Below, piece by piece: positions 13,712 to 15,212 of a stretch of 15,212 nucleotides of DNA. The notes under the pieces were generated by a model. The model saw only the letters and a list, made by a program, of their open reading frames with translations. It was not told the DNA's origin and did not search any database. Source of the stretch: Lachnospiraceae bacterium (lineage in GTDB: Bacteria; Bacillota; Clostridia; Lachnospirales; Lachnospiraceae); contig JAFOYD010000213.1 of assembly GCA_017391545.1 (NCBI GenBank), positions 1 through 15,212 of the forward strand. The letters run 5' to 3'. Positions within the stretch are counted from its first letter, which is position 1. Every line of letters starts with the position of its first letter. The position numbers and the translations under genes were made by a program.

Positions 13712-15212
13712 TTAATATTTGCCGAAATCTGATTCAAGCGAAATGATACTTTCATTATCAACGAAACGATCATTCGTATCCTCATCTATGATTTCATCGT
13801 CAAAATCAGTTTTTCTCTTTTTACCTGCAAGCAGCTTATACTTGCCAACTGCATGCTGGAGCTGGCCTGCAAGACTTGAAAGCTCTGCACTCGCCGCTGC
13901 ACACTGCTCGGATGTGGCAGAGTTCGTCTGTACCACATCTGCAATCTGTGTAATTCCTGCATTGACCTGTCCTACAGAACTTGCCTGATTTGCCGAAGCC
14001 TCTGCAATATGACTTACGATGGAAGCAATGTTCTCAACAGAGCCCAAAATCTCTTCAAGAGCCGATGCAGTCTCAATTGCAAGTTTTGAACCAATCTCAA
14101 CTTTTCTGATGGAATCCTCGATCATCTCTGCTGAATCCTTTGCTGCCTCTGCAGATTTGCTTGCCAGATTTCTGACCTCATCAGCCACAACTGCAAATCC
14201 TTTTCCATGTACACCTGCTCTTGCAGCCTCTACGGAAGCATTGAGTGCAAGGATATTGGTCTGGAATGCAATATCATCAATCACCTTCATGATCTTTGAG
14301 ATATTCTCAGATGACTCATTGATATCCTGCATTGCCTCAATCATATGCTTCATCTGATCATTACCACGAATTGCGCCATCCTTTGTGTTCTGTACAAGAT
14401 CATTTGCCTTATTTGCCTCATCAGCATTGATTTTCGCACCATTTGCGATTTCTTCAATGGAGGCTGTGATCTCCTCAATCGCACTTGCCTGCTCTGTTGT
14501 TCCCTGTGCCAGAGAATTGCTTGCACTTGCCACCTCATTTGCACCGGATACCATTCTTGCGGCAGCATCACGTATGATCGTAAGATTTTTATTATTGTCA
14601 TGGACCATCTTTTTGATGGCCTTACCCATAATATCCTGTTCACTTGTCGGCTTGCAGTCCACTGTCAGATCACCGTCAGCTACCTTTTCCGTAATCAGCG
14701 CCTGCTCACTGATATTTGCCATCATCGTTGCAAAATCTTCTGTCAAATCACCAAACTCATCATTTGTCTCGCGCTCTACCTTCTGTCTGATATCGCCTTC
14801 TGCAAGCTTATTTGCCACAGCAGAAAGCTTCTCAATCGGATCCAGGAAACGCCTTCTGCTTACTCTGATTGCAACAATCATACACACAATGTAGATTGCA
14901 ACTGCTATTCCTATGATAAAGGTAATTCTAACACGAATGAACGAAGCGACCTCTGCCTTTGACTTACCCGCAAATACCATTCCGATAATGTTTCCATCGG
15001 TATCCTTTACAGGCATATAAAACCCATAGAAATGTTCATTATTGACTTTAATATCGGTTGTCTCATACTCCTGGCCGTTTTTGAGTACCGCTGTGGATAC
15101 ATGCTCATCTGCCGTCGTACCCGTCGTTCTCTTTCCGTTTGCATCCTTAATTGTGGTAGCTCTTCTCACATTGCCATAAAAAAGGGTTATCTCAACATCA
15201 TTGCTTGACGCA
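13712..15212 (-). CDS. Methyl-accepting chemotaxis protein (N terminus beyond window)
   Basis: The C-terminal 499 codons of a membrane chemoreceptor that controls the CheA kinase. The frame stays open to the right edge (ASSNDVEITLFYGNVRRATT...), so the start lies outside; the GTG at 15169 is internal. Visible parts are the end of an extracytoplasmic Cache-type sensor (HFYGFYMPVKDTDGNIIGMVFAGK), one membrane helix (ITFIIGIAVAIYIVCMIVAI), two successive HAMP-like segments (DPIEKLSAVANKLAEGDI and TEKVADGDLTV), then a long methylated coiled coil. Its tip contains AFQTNILALNASVEAARAG followed by GFAVVADEVRNLA, the CheA/CheW contact site. The tail after the coiled coil is acidic (FDDEIIDEDTNDRF) and lacks an EntD-type or NWETF-like tether motif. 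The ligand cannot be told from this fragment. A motile or formerly motile host is implied. Confidence 0.95.
   Translation of the reverse strand, partial: ASSNDVEITLFYGNVRRATTIKDANGKRTTGTTADEHVSTAVLKNGQEYETTDIKVNNEHFYGFYMPVKDTDGNIIGMVFAGKSKAEVASFIRVRITFIIGIAVAIYIVCMIVAIRVSRRRFLDPIEKLSAVANKLAEGDIRQKVERETNDEFGDLTEDFATMMANISEQALITEKVADGDLTVDCKPTSEQDIMGKAIKKMVHDNNKNLTIIRDAAARMVSGANEVASASNSLAQGTTEQASAIEEITASIEEIANGAKINADEANKANDLVQNTKDGAIRGNDQMKHMIEAMQDINESSENISKIMKVIDDIAFQTNILALNASVEAARAGVHGKGFAVVADEVRNLASKSAEAAKDSAEMIEDSIRKVEIGSKLAIETASALEEILGSVENIASIVSHIAEASANQASSVGQVNAGITQIADVVQTNSATSEQCAAASAELSSLAGQLQHAVGKYKLLAGKKRKTDFDDEIIDEDTNDRFVDNESIISLESDFGKY

Noticed and set aside
15167..15169. GTG as the start of the chemotaxis receptor.
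   Set aside because: The frame remains open to the window edge and the sequence before it (ITLFYGN) is typical Cache-domain sequence, so the gene is simply cut by the edge.
13712..15169. Long plus-strand open frames opposite the receptor gene.
   Set aside because: They are mirror frames of a repetitive Ala/Ser/Glu-rich coiled-coil gene; they have no ribosome binding sites and no recognisable protein.
1..15212. CRISPR array, tRNA, rRNA, insertion sequence or prophage.
   Set aside because: No regularly spaced repeats, cloverleaf-like segments, transposase or phage proteins were seen on either strand.

Overview
The window reads as a Lachnospiraceae-type (Clostridia, gut Firmicute) chromosome segment of about 40% GC (estimated by eye). 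Evidence: AGGAGG-type ribosome binding sites, a SCIFF ranthipeptide gene pair (close to universal in Clostridia), a fused SecDF, a TIGR04086-type membrane protein and an acyl-ACP thioesterase of the kind common in this family. The first ~100 bases do not fit. They are 66% GC and encode, on the minus strand, an internal piece of an ATP synthase gamma subunit, and they join abruptly to a 23% GC spacer. I read this as an assembly chimera or contig-edge artefact, not as part of this chromosome.

From about 101 to 9093 every gene is on the minus strand, so transcription runs right to left. Transcription order is: a TIGR04086-like four-helix membrane protein (9093-8722); a secreted GH25 lysozyme with an SH3-like tail (8579-7548) behind its own promoter; then the SCIFF locus. 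The SCIFF locus starts from a recognisable promoter at 7491-7518 and makes the 47-residue six-cysteine peptide ScfA (7452-7309). A 146-nt intercistronic region rich in hairpins follows, then the radical-SAM/SPASM maturase ScfB (7162-5783). Next come fused secDF (5738-3495), an intrinsic terminator (3440-3476), a TraX-like membrane protein (3414-2710), an acyl-ACP thioesterase (2686-1949) and recJ (1956-175). The last two overlap by 8 bases. Short spacings suggest scfB-secDF and traX-thioesterase-recJ are each co-transcribed.

At 9228 one plus-strand gene runs divergently: a CNNM/HlyC-type membrane protein (DUF21, paired CBS, CorC_HlyC domains) started from a TTG. It ends at a 15-bp perfect bidirectional terminator (10552-10589). 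Converging on that terminator is a minus-strand pair: an Sfp/EntD-type phosphopantetheinyl transferase (13627-12962), then, 14 nt later, a 773-residue protein (12947-10626) with a degenerate cyclic-nucleotide-binding fold at its N terminus and a long C-terminal part that I do not recognise. Upstream of these is a Cache-HAMP methyl-accepting chemotaxis protein whose N terminus runs off the right edge.

Most genes are housekeeping or ordinary accessory genes. The parts most worth a second look are: the SCIFF locus, with mutually exclusive hairpins next to the maturase ribosome binding site and its proximity to the Sec motor; the uncharacterised 773-residue protein coupled to a phosphopantetheinyl transferase; and the chimeric left edge. 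No gene-free stretch exceeds 300 bases. I saw no tRNA, rRNA, CRISPR array, insertion sequence or prophage gene.
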